From Microbacteriaceae bacterium VKM Ac-2855 (lineage in GTDB: Bacteria; Actinomycetota; Actinomycetes; Actinomycetales; Microbacteriaceae): 64,000 nt of DNA. The DNA lies in NCBI GenBank assembly GCA_013204985.1, contig JABMLG010000006.1:186001-250000 (forward strand), read 5' to 3'. Below, in pieces: positions 51,087 through 62,791 of this stretch. The translations under genes were made by a program, and so were the position numbers. The notes below the pieces were generated by a model that saw only the letters and a list, made by a program, of their open reading frames with translations, was not told where the DNA came from and searched no databases. The stretch's first letter is position 1. Each line of letters begins with the position of its first letter.

Positions 51087-51328
51087 ACACGCCGTTCGAC
51101 CTCACTCGAATACGGCTTCGAGTCGCAGTAGGCTCCTCCACAGAAGCCGATTCGCCGAGTTCTCCACGGATCGCGTCGCTCCGGCATCCGATGTCGGTGG
51201 TCGTGCGTAGATTCGAGACACGAGCGAAAACCGCTTCACCGCCTTGTCGTCAGCCTCACCGATCCAGCCGGATCCGCGAGGCGCGACAGCCTACAGGCGA
51301 CACCAGACGACTCAGAAGGAGCCCGGCA

Positions 51329-52417
<1,089 letters not shown>

Positions 52418-52421
52418 CCCG

Positions 52422-53075
52422 ATGAGCGAGAAGGTCACGGGCCCGACCGGCAGCCGGCCCGTGGCCTTCCTGCCGTGGGTCACTCCCGCCGAGACGGAGC
52501 ACCCGCTCGACGAGATCACGCGTCACGTCGCGCGGGAGGCCGATGACGAAATCGGCCTCGACGACTCGTCGGCAGACGAGGCGCCGGCCGAGCCCGATGC
52601 CGAGGAGATCGCGGACAGGATCGTGCGGGGTTTGTCGCGCAAGAGCCTGTCGATCGCCGAGGTCGAGGCGCGGCTGTACACGGAGGGCGTCTCCGAAGTC
52701 GAGTCGGCCGAGATCGTGGAGCGGTTCCAACGTTTCGGCTACCTCGACGATCTGCGCATGGCCGAACAGCTCGTCGCGTCGCTGCGCGACCGCAAGAAGC
52801 TCGGGCGTTCGGCGATCGCGCAAGAACTCCGAGCGCGAAAACTCGATCCGGAGTGCATCAGCGCAGCGTTGGACGAGCTCGATGGCGACGACGAATACAC
52901 CGTTGCGCTCGAGCTCGCTCGCAAGCGCCTGCCCAGCCTGCGCTCGCTCTCCGACGAGGTCGCCGAAAGGCGCCTGTCCGGGTTCCTGGCGCGACGGGGG
53001 TATGCGAGCGGCACCATTCAGAAGGTGATCCGCGCCACGGTGCGTAAGCCGGGATCGTCCGTCCGCTTCCGGTGA
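52422..53075 (+). CDS. recX: Regulatory protein RecX
   Basis: 217 residues. An acidic N-terminal extension (about 1-60) precedes three-helix RecX repeats: [60 protein letters not shown] and [19 protein letters not shown]. RecX inhibits RecA filament growth. It starts 4 bases after recA and is co-transcribed with it. Confidence 0.93.
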   Translation: MSEKVTGPTGSRPVAFLPWVTPAETEHPLDEITRHVAREADDEIGLDDSSADEAPAEPDAEEIADRIVRGLSRKSLSIAEVEARLYTEGVSEVESAEIVERFQRFGYLDDLRMAEQLVASLRDRKKLGRSAIAQELRARKLDPECISAALDELDGDDEYTVALELARKRLPSLRSLSDEVAERRLSGFLARRGYASGTIQKVIRATVRKPGSSVRFR

Positions 53076-53119
53076 CGGCGGCGGTCGGCGACCACGGTGC
53101 GCGCGTAGAATCTCGCTCC

Positions 53120-54712
53120 ATGAGTTCACTGACCCTGCCCGCGTCCCTGACGCCGGGTGCGACCCCACCGGCGGCACCGCGCACCTACGAGGTGCGAACG
53201 TTCGGTTGCCAGATGAACGTGCACGACTCGGAGCGGTTGAGCGGCTCACTCGAGGCTGCCGGGTACGTCAAGGCCGAGGGTGTCGAGGCCGACGTCGTCG
53301 TCATCAACACCTGCGCCGTTCGTGAGAACGCCGACAACAAGCTCTACGGAAACCTCGGTCAGCTCGCTTCGGTGAAACGTCGCCACGAGGGCATGCAGAT
53401 CGCGGTCGGCGGTTGTCTTGCGCAGAAGGACAAGAACGTCATCCTCGAGAAGGCGCCGTACGTCGACGTCGTGTTCGGCACGCATAACATGGGTTCGCTG
53501 CCGAGCCTGCTCGAACGTGCGCGACACAACGGGGAAGCGCAACTGGAGATCCTCGAGTCCCTCGAAGTGTTCCCGTCGACGCTGCCGACCAAGCGCGAGT
53601 CAAGCTACAGCGGCTGGGTCTCCATCTCCGTCGGCTGCAACAACACCTGCACCTTCTGCATCGTGCCGTCCCTGCGCGGCAAGGAGAAGGATCGCCGCCC
53701 CGGCGAGATCCTCGCCGAGATCCAGGCACTCGTGGACGACGGCGCGGTCGAGGTGACACTCCTCGGTCAGAACGTGAACTCCTACGGGGTAGAGTTCGGC
53801 GATCGTCAGGCGTTCTCCAAGCTCCTGCGTGCGGCCGGACAGATCGAGGGGCTCGAACGGATCCGTTTCACGAGCCCGCATCCGGCTGCGTTCACCGACG
53901 ACGTGATCGACGCGATGGCCGAGACGCCCGCCGTGATGCCGCAGCTGCACATGCCGCTGCAATCGGGTTCCGACCGGATCCTCAAGGCGATGCGGCGCTC
54001 CTACCGGTCGGAGAAGTTCCTCGGGATCCTCGACCGCGTTCGAGAGCGCATCCCGAACGCCGCCATCAGCACCGATATCATCGTCGGCTTCCCGGGCGAG
54101 ACGGAGGAGGACTTCCAGGAGACGCTGCGGGTCGTCGAGAAGGCGCGGTTCGCCTCGGCTTTCACCTTCCAGTATTCGATTCGCCCGGGTACACCCGCCG
54201 CGACTCTTCCCGATCAGGTCCCCAAGGCCATTGTGCAGGAGCGGTACGAGCGACTCACGGCTCTCCAAGACGCGATCGGCGCCGAGGAGAACGCTCGACT
54301 CGTCGGTCGCCGCGTCGAGGTGCTGGTCGCCACAGGCGAGGGCAAACGCGATGAGGCGACGCACCGGCTCAGCGGACGCGCCGAAGACAGCCGACTGGTG
54401 CACTTCGACGTGCCCTCAGGCTCCGTCGTCCCGCGTCCCGGCGACGTGGTGTCGGTGACGATCAGCCGGGCCGCGCCGTTCTACCTCATCGCCGACAGCG
54501 CCGACGCAGCGCCCTTGCAGGTGCGTCGGACTCGTGCCGGTGACGCGTGGGACCGTGCTCAGGCGGAGAGTTGCGGCGTGCCGACGACGGCAGCCGATCC
54601 CGGCATGGCGCCGCGGGTCTCGCTGGGACTCCCGGCACTGCGGCTGTCGGCGCGTCCCCGCACCGCGACGCTCACGACACCGATCTACGATTCCACCGAT
54701 GGCGAGCGCTGA
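53120..54712 (+). CDS. miaB: tRNA (N6-isopentenyl adenosine(37)-C2)-methylthiotransferase
   Basis: 530 residues. UPF0004 domain: [28 protein letters not shown] and [10 protein letters not shown] supply three cluster cysteines. Radical SAM C-x3-C-x2-C is CNNTCTFC, followed by [18 protein letters not shown] domain near 395-465. It adds the methylthio group to i6A37, after MiaA. Probably leaderless: TAGAAT (53106-53111) is 8 bases before the ATG. A polar C-terminal tail of about 60 residues overlaps miaA by 14 bases. Confidence 0.95.
   Translation: MSSLTLPASLTPGATPPAAPRTYEVRTFGCQMNVHDSERLSGSLEAAGYVKAEGVEADVVVINTCAVRENADNKLYGNLGQLASVKRRHEGMQIAVGGCLAQKDKNVILEKAPYVDVVFGTHNMGSLPSLLERARHNGEAQLEILESLEVFPSTLPTKRESSYSGWVSISVGCNNTCTFCIVPSLRGKEKDRRPGEILAEIQALVDDGAVEVTLLGQNVNSYGVEFGDRQAFSKLLRAAGQIEGLERIRFTSPHPAAFTDDVIDAMAETPAVMPQLHMPLQSGSDRILKAMRRSYRSEKFLGILDRVRERIPNAAISTDIIVGFPGETEEDFQETLRVVEKARFASAFTFQYSIRPGTPAATLPDQVPKAIVQERYERLTALQDAIGAEENARLVGRRVEVLVATGEGKRDEATHRLSGRAEDSRLVHFDVPSGSVVPRPGDVVSVTISRAAPFYLIADSADAAPLQVRRTRAGDAWDRAQAESCGVPTTAADPGMAPRVSLGLPALRLSARPRTATLTTPIYDSTDGER
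54686..54691 (+). promoter_or_regulatory. Internal -10 box for miaA, leaderless
   Basis: TACGAT inside the miaB 3' end is 7 bases before the miaA ATG. Confidence 0.4.
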
Positions 54713-55652
54713 GCTCGGGGACAACGCCGAACTGATCGTCGTCGTCGGCGCGACGGGCACCGGCAAGTCCGACCTGTCCTTGGCGCTGGCCGACGCGGCA
54801 ACTCGCACCGGTCGCGTCGTCGAGATCGTGAACGCGGATGCGATGCAGCTGTATCGCGGAATGGACATCGGCACCGCGAAGCTGCCGGCGTCGGAGCGCC
54901 GTGGGATCCCGCATCATCTGCTCGACGTGCTCGAGGTCACCGAAGAGGCGAGCGTCGCGCGCTACCAGGCGCGGGCGCGCGAGACGATCGACGACATCGT
55001 GGCGCGCGGCGGTCTGCCGATCCTCGTCGGCGGCTCCGGCCTTTACGTCTCGAGCGTCGTCTTCGACTTCGCTTTCGCGGGCACCGATCCCGTCGTCCGG
55101 GCGCGACTCGAGGCGGAAGCCGCCGAACGCGGCCCGGCCGAGTCCTACCGCCGCCTCGCCGCGATCGACGCAGCCGTGGCCGAGCGCATCGGGCCGCACA
55201 ATGTCCGCCGCATCGTGCGCGCGTTGGAGATCGCCGAGATCACGGGTTCGACGCACAGCGCCCTGATGTCCGACGAGCCGACGCTGTGGCGGCGGGCGTC
55301 ATTCCTCGGCCTGGCCGCTCCTCGCGACGAGCTCGTGCTGCGTCTGGACGACAGGGTCGAGCGGATGTGGTCGAGCGGAATGATCGACGAGGTCCGCGGG
55401 CTCGTCTCGCTCGGCATCGCCGACGGTGTTACCGCCAGTCGCGCGATCGGGTACGCGCAAGCGCTGGCCCAACTCGACGGCTCGATGACGCAGGGGGAGG
55501 CGATCGCCGCGACGCAGGCGCTCACCCGCCGCTACGCACGACGCCAGAACAGCTGGTTCCGCCGTTACGCATCGCTGCACTGGCTCGCGTACGACGCACC
55601 GGATCTGCTGCCGCAGGCCATCGCGGCGGTGGCGCGGGACGCTGTCACCTGA
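54699..55652 (+). CDS. miaA: tRNA dimethylallyltransferase
   Basis: 317 residues. P-loop [17 protein letters not shown], then [45 protein letters not shown] and [17 protein letters not shown]. It transfers a dimethylallyl group to A37 of tRNAs reading U-starting codons, giving the MiaB substrate. Overlaps the miaB end by 14 bases. Confidence 0.95.
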   Translation: MASAELGDNAELIVVVGATGTGKSDLSLALADAATRTGRVVEIVNADAMQLYRGMDIGTAKLPASERRGIPHHLLDVLEVTEEASVARYQARARETIDDIVARGGLPILVGGSGLYVSSVVFDFAFAGTDPVVRARLEAEAAERGPAESYRRLAAIDAAVAERIGPHNVRRIVRALEIAEITGSTHSALMSDEPTLWRRASFLGLAAPRDELVLRLDDRVERMWSSGMIDEVRGLVSLGIADGVTASRAIGYAQALAQLDGSMTQGEAIAATQALTRRYARRQNSWFRRYASLHWLAYDAPDLLPQAIAAVARDAVT

Positions 55653-55656
55653 CGGA

Positions 55657-55662
55657 TAGGGT
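55657..55662 (+). promoter_or_regulatory. dapF -10 box, leaderless
   Basis: TAGGGT lies 6 bases before the dapF ATG at 55669, without a ribosome-binding site. Confidence 0.45.
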
Positions 55663-55668
55663 TGGACC

Positions 55669-56550
55669 ATGACGATCGACCTTCACTTCACCAAGGGCCA
55701 GGGCACCGGGAACGACTTCGTGCTCTACACCGACCCCGACGGTGAACTGGAGTTGACCCCCGCCCAGATCGCGACCGTGTGCGACCGCAACTTCGGTGTG
55801 GGCGCCGACGGGGTCATCCGCGCCGTGCGCTCCCGCGCCATCGCGGAGGGTGCCGCGGCGCTCGAGGCGGACCCGGACGCCGAGTGGTTCATGGACTACC
55901 GCAACGCCGACGGTTCGATCGCCGAGATGTGCGGCAACGGCATCCGGGTGTACGCGCAGTACCTGCTCGCCGGGGGCCTGGCCGAACTCGAACCGGGTGA
56001 CACGCTGCCTATCGGGACGCGCGCCGGTGTGCGCGACATCACGCGCAGCGGCCCGGGTTTCCAAGTCGACCTCGGTCGCTGGAGCCTCGATGGCGGCGAG
56101 CCCCTGGTGCGGGCGAAGAATCTCAAGATCGCTCGCCCCGGTCTCGGTATCGACATGGGCAACCCCCACGTGGTGGTCGCGCTCAGCAACGAGGAAGAGC
56201 TGGAGGACGCCGATCTCGCCTACATCCCGCACCTCGACCCGGTTCCGGCCGACGGCGCGAATGTGGAGTTCGTGGTCCCGCACGAGCCGCTCATCCACGA
56301 CGGGATCGCGCGCATTCGGATGCGCGTCCACGAGCGCGGCAGCGGCGAGACGCTGAGCTGCGGCACCGGAGCAGCGGCTGCCGCCCTCGCGGTGCGGCAC
56401 TGGGCGGGCCCGCGCGCGCCGCACAACTGGCGCGTCGACGTACCCGGCGGAACCCTGGGTGTTCTGATGTTCGCCGCCGAGGACGGCGAGCACGTCGGAC
56501 TCTCGGGACCCGCCGAACTCGTCTACACCGGCACCATCCGGCTGAGCTGA
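55669..56550 (+). CDS. dapF: Diaminopimelate epimerase
   Basis: 293 residues. [14 protein letters not shown] at the start, first active-site Cys in [14 protein letters not shown], second in [16 protein letters not shown], with [12 protein letters not shown] between. It converts LL-DAP to meso-DAP for peptidoglycan or lysine. Follows miaA by 16 bases. Confidence 0.95.
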   Translation: MTIDLHFTKGQGTGNDFVLYTDPDGELELTPAQIATVCDRNFGVGADGVIRAVRSRAIAEGAAALEADPDAEWFMDYRNADGSIAEMCGNGIRVYAQYLLAGGLAELEPGDTLPIGTRAGVRDITRSGPGFQVDLGRWSLDGGEPLVRAKNLKIARPGLGIDMGNPHVVVALSNEEELEDADLAYIPHLDPVPADGANVEFVVPHEPLIHDGIARIRMRVHERGSGETLSCGTGAAAAALAVRHWAGPRAPHNWRVDVPGGTLGVLMFAAEDGEHVGLSGPAELVYTGTIRLS

Positions 56551-56561
56551 ATCGTCGGGCT

Positions 56562-56618
56562 CTCTCCTCGTTCCTCGTCGATCGTCGGCGGTCGGCGGTC
56601 GGCGGTCGGCGGTCGGCT
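56562..56618. repeat. Dispersed 35-bp repeat, copy 2, running into a 7-bp tandem repeat
   Basis: 56562-56596 matches 3392-3426 at about 32 of 35 positions. Its right part enters GTCGGCG units (56584-56611, four units, plus a variant GTCGGCT). The whole lies between the convergent dapF and methyltransferase genes. Confidence 0.65.
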
Positions 56619-56639
56619 GAGTCTGACTCCGGGCCTGCG

Positions 56640-57248
56640 TCAGAGGCGCACGGTGCGGAAGACCCGGAAGCCCTTGTCGGTATCGGCGCGCTCGATCGTG
56701 ACGGTGCCCGGGAGGGTCTCGGCTATCCAGCGGTGCAGCGAGTCGGAGCCGAGGTTGCGCTGCACCACGAGCCACGCCTCCGCCTCCGGCTCGAGCCGAG
56801 GCAACCACCGCTCCAGCATGGCGTGCAATTCGGCTTTTCCCACGCGGATCGGCGGATTCGACCACAGCGCTGCGAAGCGGACGCCGTCGGGAACATCCTC
56901 GGGCACGACGGCGTTGACGTTAGCAAGGCCGAGTTCATCGGCGTTCCGGCGCACCAGATCGAGGGCGCGCCGGTTGACATCGACGGCCCAGACCGTCGCC
57001 TCCGGTGAAGCGGATGCGAGGCTGAGGGCGATCGGTCCCCAGCCGCAGCCGAGGTCGAGCAGATCGCCCGTCCGCGGTGGTTCGGGAACGGTGGCCAGGA
57101 GTACTTTCGTTCCCGTGTCGATGTGCTCGGGGCTGAAGACGCCGCCCGCGGTGGTCACGGCGACCTCGTGCCCGTTGATCCGGACCTGGATCCGTCGGGT
57201 GCGGTACTCGCTGTCGGGCGCGCTGGTGAAGTAGTGCTCGGCAGCCAT
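56640..57248 (-). CDS. RsmC-like class I SAM-dependent methyltransferase
   Basis: 202 residues. SAM site LLDLGCGWGPIALSLASASP, acidic VWAVDVNRRALDLVRRNAD, and the catalytic N-P-P motif in ALWSNPPIRVGKAELHAM; YFTSAPDSEYRTRRIQVRI at the start and WLVVQRNLGSDSLHRWI near the end fit the RsmC/RlmG catalytic domain without its N-terminal copy. Probably methylates guanine N2 in rRNA (inference). Divergent from hflX. Confidence 0.9.
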   Translation of the reverse strand: MAAEHYFTSAPDSEYRTRRIQVRINGHEVAVTTAGGVFSPEHIDTGTKVLLATVPEPPRTGDLLDLGCGWGPIALSLASASPEATVWAVDVNRRALDLVRRNADELGLANVNAVVPEDVPDGVRFAALWSNPPIRVGKAELHAMLERWLPRLEPEAEAWLVVQRNLGSDSLHRWIAETLPGTVTIERADTDKGFRVFRTVRL

Positions 57249-57279
57249 AGCAAGTGAATGTAGCGGAAGACCAAGGAGT

Positions 57280-57285
57280 TATTGT
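57280..57285 (+). promoter_or_regulatory. hflX -10 box, probably leaderless
   Basis: TATTGT is 7 bases before the ATG at 57293. An AAGGAG further upstream is too distant from this ATG to serve it. Confidence 0.4.
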
Positions 57286-57292
57286 TATCCGG

Positions 57293-58843
57293 ATGACCGA
57301 ACACACCGAAGATACGGTCGAAGCGAACGACGTCGACGTCGTCGCCCGAGTTCTGACGAACGCGCAGACGCGTTCGTCGGGGTACTCGCGGTTCGTCGGC
57401 GACGGTGCGCAGGCGATCCAGAACGGCGCTCTCGACGGCGCCGACAGCACGACCGACGGCGAGCAGTTCGACCGTGCCGACCGGCAGGCTCTGCGCCGTG
57501 TCGCCGGACTGTCGACCGAACTCGAAGACGTCACAGAGGTCGAGTACCGGCAGCTCCGATTGGAGAACGTCGTCCTGATCGGCGTGTACTCGCAGAACTC
57601 TCTGGCGGATGCGGAGAACAGCATCCGCGAGCTGGCGGCTCTGGCGGAGACGGCCGGCGCGACGGTGCTCGACGGGCTTCTGCAGCGGCGCCCGCACCCC
57701 GACCCGAGCACCTACCTCGGCAAGGGCAAGGCGGCCGAGCTCGCCGGTGTCGTCGCCGCTCTCGGAGCCGACACCGTGATCGCCGATACCGAACTCGCTC
57801 CCAGCCAACGCCGCGCGTTGGAGGACGTCGTGAAAGTCAAGGTGATCGACCGCACGGCCGTGATCCTCGACATCTTCAGCCAGCACGCGAAGAGTCGAGA
57901 AGGCAAGGCGCAGGTCGAACTCGCACAACTCGAATACCTGCTTCCACGCTTGCGCGGCTGGGGTGAGTCGATGTCGCGCCAGGCCGGTGGCCAGGTGGGC
58001 GCCGGTACCGGTATGGGGTCGCGCGGACCGGGTGAGACGAAGATCGAGCTCGATCGCCGTCGGATCCATACGCGAATGGCGCGACTGCGGAAGCAGATCG
58101 TCGCGATGAAGCCGGCGCGCGAAGCTAAGCGAGCGAACCGACGCCGCAACGCGGTGCCGTCCGTAGCGATAGCGGGCTACACGAACGCAGGCAAGTCGTC
58201 GCTGCTGAATCGGATGACCCGTGCGGGCGTCCTGGTAGAGAACTCCCTGTTCGCCACCCTCGACGCGACGGTGCGCAAGTCGCAGACGGCAGACGGACGC
58301 CTGTACACCCTCGCCGACACCGTCGGCTTCGTACGGCACCTGCCGCACCAACTGGTCGAAGCCTTCCGCTCCACCCTGGAGGAGGTCGCGGATGCGGATG
58401 TGCTGGTGCACGTCGTCGACGGCTCTCACCCCGACCCGGCCGGTCAGTTGGCCACGGTGCGTGACGTGATCGGTGAGGTGGATGCGAGGCACATTCCGGA
58501 GATCGTCGTCTTCAATAAGGCCGATCTGGTCAGCCCGGACGACCGTCTGGTGCTGCGCGGCCTCGAGCCTGGAGCGATCTTCGTGTCGGCCCGCACGGGC
58601 GAGGGGATGGCGGAGCTGGATGCGCGCATCGCGGAGATCCTGCCGGAGCCGGACGTCGAACTCGAGTTGCTGGTCCCCTACGACCGCGGCGACATCATCT
58701 CGCAGCTGCACCAGAGCGGGCGGATCCTCTCGACCGAGTACATCGAGGCCGGAACGCGGGTGCGCGCGCTCGTGCACATCGACATCGCTGCCCCGCTTGC
58801 AGCCTTCGCCGTGACGCCGGAGCCTCTCCCGCTCGATCGCTGA
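57293..58843 (+). CDS. hflX: GTPase HflX
   Basis: 516 residues. An unusually acidic N-terminal about 75 residues precede the HflX domain (HPDPSTYLGKGKAAELAG, QVELAQLEYLLPRLRGW, GSRGPGETKIELDRRRI). The G domain has G1 AGYTNAGKSSLLN, G3 DTVGF, G4 NKAD and G5 SARTG. HflX binds ribosomes and rescues or splits stalled or heat-damaged ones. ATG 57293 chosen; an in-frame ATG at 57254 would overlap the divergent promoter region. Confidence 0.94.
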   Translation: MTEHTEDTVEANDVDVVARVLTNAQTRSSGYSRFVGDGAQAIQNGALDGADSTTDGEQFDRADRQALRRVAGLSTELEDVTEVEYRQLRLENVVLIGVYSQNSLADAENSIRELAALAETAGATVLDGLLQRRPHPDPSTYLGKGKAAELAGVVAALGADTVIADTELAPSQRRALEDVVKVKVIDRTAVILDIFSQHAKSREGKAQVELAQLEYLLPRLRGWGESMSRQAGGQVGAGTGMGSRGPGETKIELDRRRIHTRMARLRKQIVAMKPAREAKRANRRRNAVPSVAIAGYTNAGKSSLLNRMTRAGVLVENSLFATLDATVRKSQTADGRLYTLADTVGFVRHLPHQLVEAFRSTLEEVADADVLVHVVDGSHPDPAGQLATVRDVIGEVDARHIPEIVVFNKADLVSPDDRLVLRGLEPGAIFVSARTGEGMAELDARIAEILPEPDVELELLVPYDRGDIISQLHQSGRILSTEYIEAGTRVRALVHIDIAAPLAAFAVTPEPLPLDR

Positions 58844-58901
58844 TACCCACCACGCACGGTGCTCGCCAGCCGATCTCGGTTCGGACGCACCGTTGATAAG
58901 A

Positions 58902-58944
58902 CGGAGGAAGGCCCCCGGTTCCACGAACCGAGGGCCTTCCTCCG
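58902..58944. terminator. Strong bidirectional terminator between hflX and lexA
   Basis: CGGAGGAAGGCCCCCGGTTC (58902-58921), a 3-base loop and its near-perfect complement (58925-58944). The 20-bp stem lies between convergent genes and is the longest simple hairpin seen here. Confidence 0.88.
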
Positions 58945-58976
58945 TGCTGCGGCTCGGACTGCCTCTGCGCGGCGGC

Positions 58977-59663
58977 TCAGACTGCGCGCAGCACGGCCAC
59001 GACTTTGCCGAGCACCTCGGCCGCATCGCCCAGGATCGGCTCGAAGTTGGAATTGCGCGGCAGCAGCCACGTGTGCCCGTCGCGCTGACGCAACACCTTC
59101 ACGGTTGCCTCGCCGTCGAGCATCGCGGCGACGATCTCGCCGTTCTCAGCGGTGCGCTGCGAGCGGATGACGACCCAGTCGCCGTCGCAGATGGCCGCGT
59201 CGATCATCGATTCACCGACCACTTTGAGCATGAACAGGTCGCCCTTGCCGACGAGCTGGCGGGGGAGGGGGAAGACCTCGTCGATCTGCTGGTCTGCTGT
59301 GATCGGCACGCCGGCCGCGATGCGCCCGACGAGAGGCACCATCGCCGCATCGCCGACCGGGATCGCCGATTCGTACGAACCGGGATCCTCGGTACTGGCC
59401 GGGACGTCGATGAGGATCTCGAGTGCGCGAGGACGATTGGGGTCACGGCGCAGGTATCCGCTGAGCTCCAGTTGGTTCAGCTGGTGCGTCACGCTCGACA
59501 ACGAGGCCAGGCCGACGGCGTCGCCGATCTCCCGCATGCTCGGCGGGTAGCCGCGGCCGGCGACGGACCGCTGGATGACATCCAGAATCGCCATCTGCTT
59601 CGCACTCAGGCTCTTGCGCCTTCTGCCGCCTTGTTTGACCTTCGCGTCTCGCTCGTCGCTCAC
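58977..59663 (-). CDS. lexA: SOS repressor LexA
   Basis: 228 residues. The N-terminal winged helix ([40 protein letters not shown]) binds SOS boxes. Self-cleavage site Ala117-Gly118 (VGRIAAGVP), catalytic Ser152 (VVGESMIDA) and Lys189 ([10 protein letters not shown]) are all present. GTG start behind AAGGGAA. Divergent from a LysM gene across 295 bases that hold degenerate SOS-box-like sequences. Confidence 0.97.
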   Translation of the reverse strand: MSDERDAKVKQGGRRRKSLSAKQMAILDVIQRSVAGRGYPPSMREIGDAVGLASLSSVTHQLNQLELSGYLRRDPNRPRALEILIDVPASTEDPGSYESAIPVGDAAMVPLVGRIAAGVPITADQQIDEVFPLPRQLVGKGDLFMLKVVGESMIDAAICDGDWVVIRSQRTAENGEIVAAMLDGEATVKVLRQRDGHTWLLPRNSNFEPILGDAAEVLGKVVAVLRAV

Positions 59664-59797
59664 CGCTGATTCCCTTCATCGAAACCGGCCGAGACGTCTG
59701 GCTCCCGGCCGGGCTGCACGACCATCGCATTCGATGTCGGTGGTCGCTGGTGTACTGCTCCCGGACCTTCGAAGCGTAACGGGAGGCCGAACCCGCG

Positions 59798-59813
59798 ACA
59801 AACATTCATTCGA
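59798..59813. promoter_or_regulatory. Degenerate SOS box in the lexA/LysM spacer
   Basis: ACAAACATTCATTCGA matches TCGAAC-N4-GTTCGA at 9 of 12 fixed positions. A second weaker candidate is GGAAC-AGAG-ATTCG near 59886-59900. Either could make both divergent genes SOS-inducible. Confidence 0.45.
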
Positions 59814-59958
59814 GTGTGTCGCGAGATCGGTATCACGAATTGTTCGAAGACGTGTCTTGAGTTTTCCATAAATCGAAGATAGATTCGGAACAGAGATTCG
59901 CACCGGGTCCTCCCGGCCGAGGGCCCGGTTCGAATCTCTTCAGAGAGGAGCGTCTCCC

Positions 59959-60300
59959 ATGACTGCACTTGCACCCACCGGCTCCACGCCCACCCGGCTG
60001 CGCCTGACCCGCCGCGGACGCGCCGTCTTCACCGCCCTCGCCGCTGCGCCCATCGTGCTCGGCGCGTTCGGCTTGGCGCTGAACGGCGGCGGTGCGCTCG
60101 CCTCGGGCGAGACCGGCGCGGCAGAATTCGAGTACGTCACCGTGCACGCGGGGGAGTCTCTCTGGTCGCTGGCGGAGGAGATCGCGCCCAGCGCGGATCC
60201 GCGCGACGTGATCGATTCGATCGTCTCCCTCAACCAGCTCACCTCGGCGATGCTCGAGCCCGGCCAGCGCCTCGCCGTTCCCACGGCCTACGCCGACTGA
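59959..60300 (+). CDS. LysM-domain protein divergent from lexA (candidate SOS cell-division inhibitor)
   Basis: 113 residues. A basic cytoplasmic start (LRLTRRGRAVFT), one membrane segment (FTALAAAPIVLGAFGLAL, about 24-41) and an exported LysM domain (VTVHAGESLWSLAEEIAPSA, then VSLNQL and LEPGQRLAVP, about 59-107). The position beside lexA and the architecture match mycobacterial Rv2719c/ChiZ and Gram-positive YneA, which block division during SOS. SD GAGAGGAG before the ATG. The role is inferred from synteny. Confidence 0.85.
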   Translation: MTALAPTGSTPTRLRLTRRGRAVFTALAAAPIVLGAFGLALNGGGALASGETGAAEFEYVTVHAGESLWSLAEEIAPSADPRDVIDSIVSLNQLTSAMLEPGQRLAVPTAYAD

Positions 60301-60350
60301 TCAGCACCCGTCCTCCTCGCGCGGCTCCGTTCGAGCCCTCGCTGCGCCGG

Positions 60351-60356
60351 TACCAT
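60351..60356 (+). promoter_or_regulatory. hisC -10 box, leaderless
   Basis: TACCAT lies 6 bases before the GTG of hisC, without a ribosome-binding site. Confidence 0.5.
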
Positions 60357-60362
60357 TTCCTG

Positions 60363-61463
60363 GTGACGACTCTCGATGACCTTCCCCTCCGCGACGACCT
60401 GCGCGGAAAGCACGCCTACGGCGCACCGCAGAAGGTGGTGCCTGTCGCGCTGAACGTGAACGAGAACACGCATCCGGTTCCGGATGCCGTGATCGCCGAC
60501 ATCGTCGCCCGAGTCGAAGCGGCTCTGCACACGGTCAACCGCTATCCCGACCGGGAGTTCCTCGAGTTGCGCACTGCGCTCGCCGGCTACCTCGGCCACG
60601 GTCTCGACGCCACCAACCTATGGGCGGCGAACGGGTCGAACGAGGTGTTGCAGCACATCCTCCAGGCCTTCGGTGGCCCCGGTCGGAGCCTCCTCGGATT
60701 CGCGCCGACCTACTCGATGTACGCGATCCTCGCGTCGGGCACCGGAACGCGGTGGATCGCCGGCGATCGCGACTCCGATTACGTACTCACGGCGGACCGC
60801 GCCGTCGAGTGGGTCGAGCGGGAGCAACCCGACCTCGTCTTCCTCTGCGCGCCGAACAACCCCACAGGGACCCCGCTGAGTCTCGATGTCGTGGAAGCGG
60901 TCTACGCGGCGTCCTCGGGCATCGTGGTCGTCGACGAGGCGTACGCCGAATTCGGCGGACGAGACGCACCGACCGCTCTGACGCTCCTTCCCGGCAGGCC
61001 GCGCCTGCTGGTCTCCCGGACGATGAGCAAGGCGTTCGCCTTCGCCGGCGTGCGACTCGGATATCTCGCTGCCGACCCCGCGGTGATCGACGCGCTACGC
61101 CTGGTTCGGTTGCCGTACCACCTGTCCGCTCTCACGCAGGCCGCGGCCACCGCCGCGCTCGCGCACGCGGACGAAATGCTGGCGATGGTCGACGACATCC
61201 GGGCCCAGCGCGACCGCATCGTCGTCACGCTGACCGAACTCGGCTTCACGCCGCACGAGACCGGAAGCAACTTCGTGCTCTTCGGCGGTGTCGACGATCC
61301 GGCTGCGGCGTTCGAATTCCTCCTCGCTCGGGGCGTGCTCGTGCGTGACCTCGGAATCCCGGGACACCTGCGGGTGAGTGCCGGGACCGAGGCCGAGACC
61401 AGTGTCTTCCTCGAGGGGATGGCGGCTCTGTCGCGCCAGGCCGTCGCTGTGGGCGCCGAATAA
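60363..61463 (+). CDS. hisC: Histidinol-phosphate aminotransferase
   Basis: 366 residues, fold-type I PLP enzyme. [18 protein letters not shown] at the start, [42 protein letters not shown] and the PLP lysine in [17 protein letters not shown]. It transaminates imidazole-acetol phosphate. GTG start. First gene of the his string, 10 bases before hisB. Confidence 0.95.
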   Translation: MTTLDDLPLRDDLRGKHAYGAPQKVVPVALNVNENTHPVPDAVIADIVARVEAALHTVNRYPDREFLELRTALAGYLGHGLDATNLWAANGSNEVLQHILQAFGGPGRSLLGFAPTYSMYAILASGTGTRWIAGDRDSDYVLTADRAVEWVEREQPDLVFLCAPNNPTGTPLSLDVVEAVYAASSGIVVVDEAYAEFGGRDAPTALTLLPGRPRLLVSRTMSKAFAFAGVRLGYLAADPAVIDALRLVRLPYHLSALTQAAATAALAHADEMLAMVDDIRAQRDRIVVTLTELGFTPHETGSNFVLFGGVDDPAAAFEFLLARGVLVRDLGIPGHLRVSAGTEAETSVFLEGMAALSRQAVAVGAE

Positions 61464-61473
61464 GATGGGGGGC

Positions 61474-62094
61474 ATGACGATCCCCGACGTCGCCTCGCCG
61501 CGTACCGCCAGCATCAGCCGATCCACCAGCGAGTCGAGCATCGACCTCTCCCTCGATCTCGACGGCACGGGTGTGGCCGACCTCCAGACGGGCGTGCCCT
61601 TCTTCGACCACCTGCTCACGGCGTTCGCGAAGCACTCCCTGACCGACCTCCGTGTTCGTGCGACGGGCGACATCGCGATCGATATCCACCACACCGCCGA
61701 AGATATCGGGATCGTGCTGGGATCGGCGATCAAGCAGGCGCTCGGCGACAAGAGCGGGATCTCGCGTTTCGGCGACGCCCTGGTTCCGCTCGATGAGGCG
61801 CTCGTTCAGGCCGTCGTCGACATCTCCGGACGCCCGTACCTGGTGCACACGGGCGAGCCGGCCGGATTCGAATTCCACCTGATCGGCGGGCACTTCACCG
61901 GGTCCATGGTCCGACACGTCTTCGAGGCGATCACGTTCAACGCCGGGCTGACCGTGCACGTCACCGTGCTCGGCGGACGTGACCCGCACCACATCGCTGA
62001 GGCGGAGTTCAAGGCGTTCGCGCGGGCGTTCCGTCAGGCGAAGGCGTTCGATCCGCTCGTCGTCGGTGTGCCGTCGACGAAGGGCGCGCTGTGA
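61474..62094 (+). CDS. hisB: Imidazoleglycerol-phosphate dehydratase
   Basis: 206 residues, monofunctional HisB. Metal-binding motifs [15 protein letters not shown] and [19 protein letters not shown], with [20 protein letters not shown]. The ATG has a G-run ribosome-binding site and also TAAGAT 7 bases upstream. Stop overlaps the hisH GTG by 4 bases. Confidence 0.96.
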   Translation: MTIPDVASPRTASISRSTSESSIDLSLDLDGTGVADLQTGVPFFDHLLTAFAKHSLTDLRVRATGDIAIDIHHTAEDIGIVLGSAIKQALGDKSGISRFGDALVPLDEALVQAVVDISGRPYLVHTGEPAGFEFHLIGGHFTGSMVRHVFEAITFNAGLTVHVTVLGGRDPHHIAEAEFKAFARAFRQAKAFDPLVVGVPSTKGAL

Positions 62095-62732
62095 GCCGGC
62101 CCTCGGTCGTCGTCTACGACTACGGTTCCGGGAACGTCCACTCCGCCGTCAAGGCCCTGGAGTCCGCCGGTGCCGACGTCACGCTGACCGCCGACCGTCA
62201 GCGTGCGCTCGAGGCGGACGGCCTCGTGGTTCCCGGTGTCGGCGCGTTCGACGCGGTGATGAAGGCCTTGCTGGCGGCGCGCGGCGACGAGATCATCGAC
62301 AAGCGGCTCGCCGGCGGGCGACCGGTACTCGGCATCTGCGTCGGAATGCAGGTGCTCTTCGGCCGCGGGGTCGAACGCGGACGCGAGAGCGAGGGCCTCG
62401 GCGAATGGCCCGGCACGATCGAGGAACTGCCGGCGGCCGTGCTGCCGCACATGGGCTGGAACACGATCAGTTCTCCGGAGAACTCGGTTCTCTTCGACGG
62501 CATCCGAGACGAGCGTTTCTACTTCGTGCACTCCTACGGCGCGCGGGAGTGGACGCTCGACGTCATCCCGCCGTTCCCGGCGCCTGCGGTGACCTGGTCC
62601 GATCACGGTGGACGCTTCATCGCGGCCGTCGAGAACGGCCCGCTGTCGGCGACCCAGTTCCATCCCGAGAAGTCGGGCGCCGCCGGGTTGCGGCTGTTGG
62701 CCAATTGGCTCGGCACCCTCCGCACGAACTAG
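62091..62732 (+). CDS. hisH: Imidazole glycerol phosphate synthase, glutaminase subunit HisH
   Basis: 213 residues, class I glutamine amidotransferase. [20 protein letters not shown], nucleophile Cys in [12 protein letters not shown], and the His/Glu pair in [13 protein letters not shown]. It supplies ammonia to HisF, which is not in the window. GTG start overlapping the hisB stop. Confidence 0.95.
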   Translation: MSRPSVVVYDYGSGNVHSAVKALESAGADVTLTADRQRALEADGLVVPGVGAFDAVMKALLAARGDEIIDKRLAGGRPVLGICVGMQVLFGRGVERGRESEGLGEWPGTIEELPAAVLPHMGWNTISSPENSVLFDGIRDERFYFVHSYGAREWTLDVIPPFPAPAVTWSDHGGRFIAAVENGPLSATQFHPEKSGAAGLRLLANWLGTLRTN

Positions 62733-62791
62733 GATCTGCCGGTGGTCCGGCGCGCGCGAAAGGCGCCGTCGACAACGAGACTGAGGATGAC

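Noticed and set aside
59821-59880. Full SOS box at the TTGTTCGA in the lexA spacer
   Set aside because: Only one half-site fits; the opposite half lacks GAAC at the right spacing.
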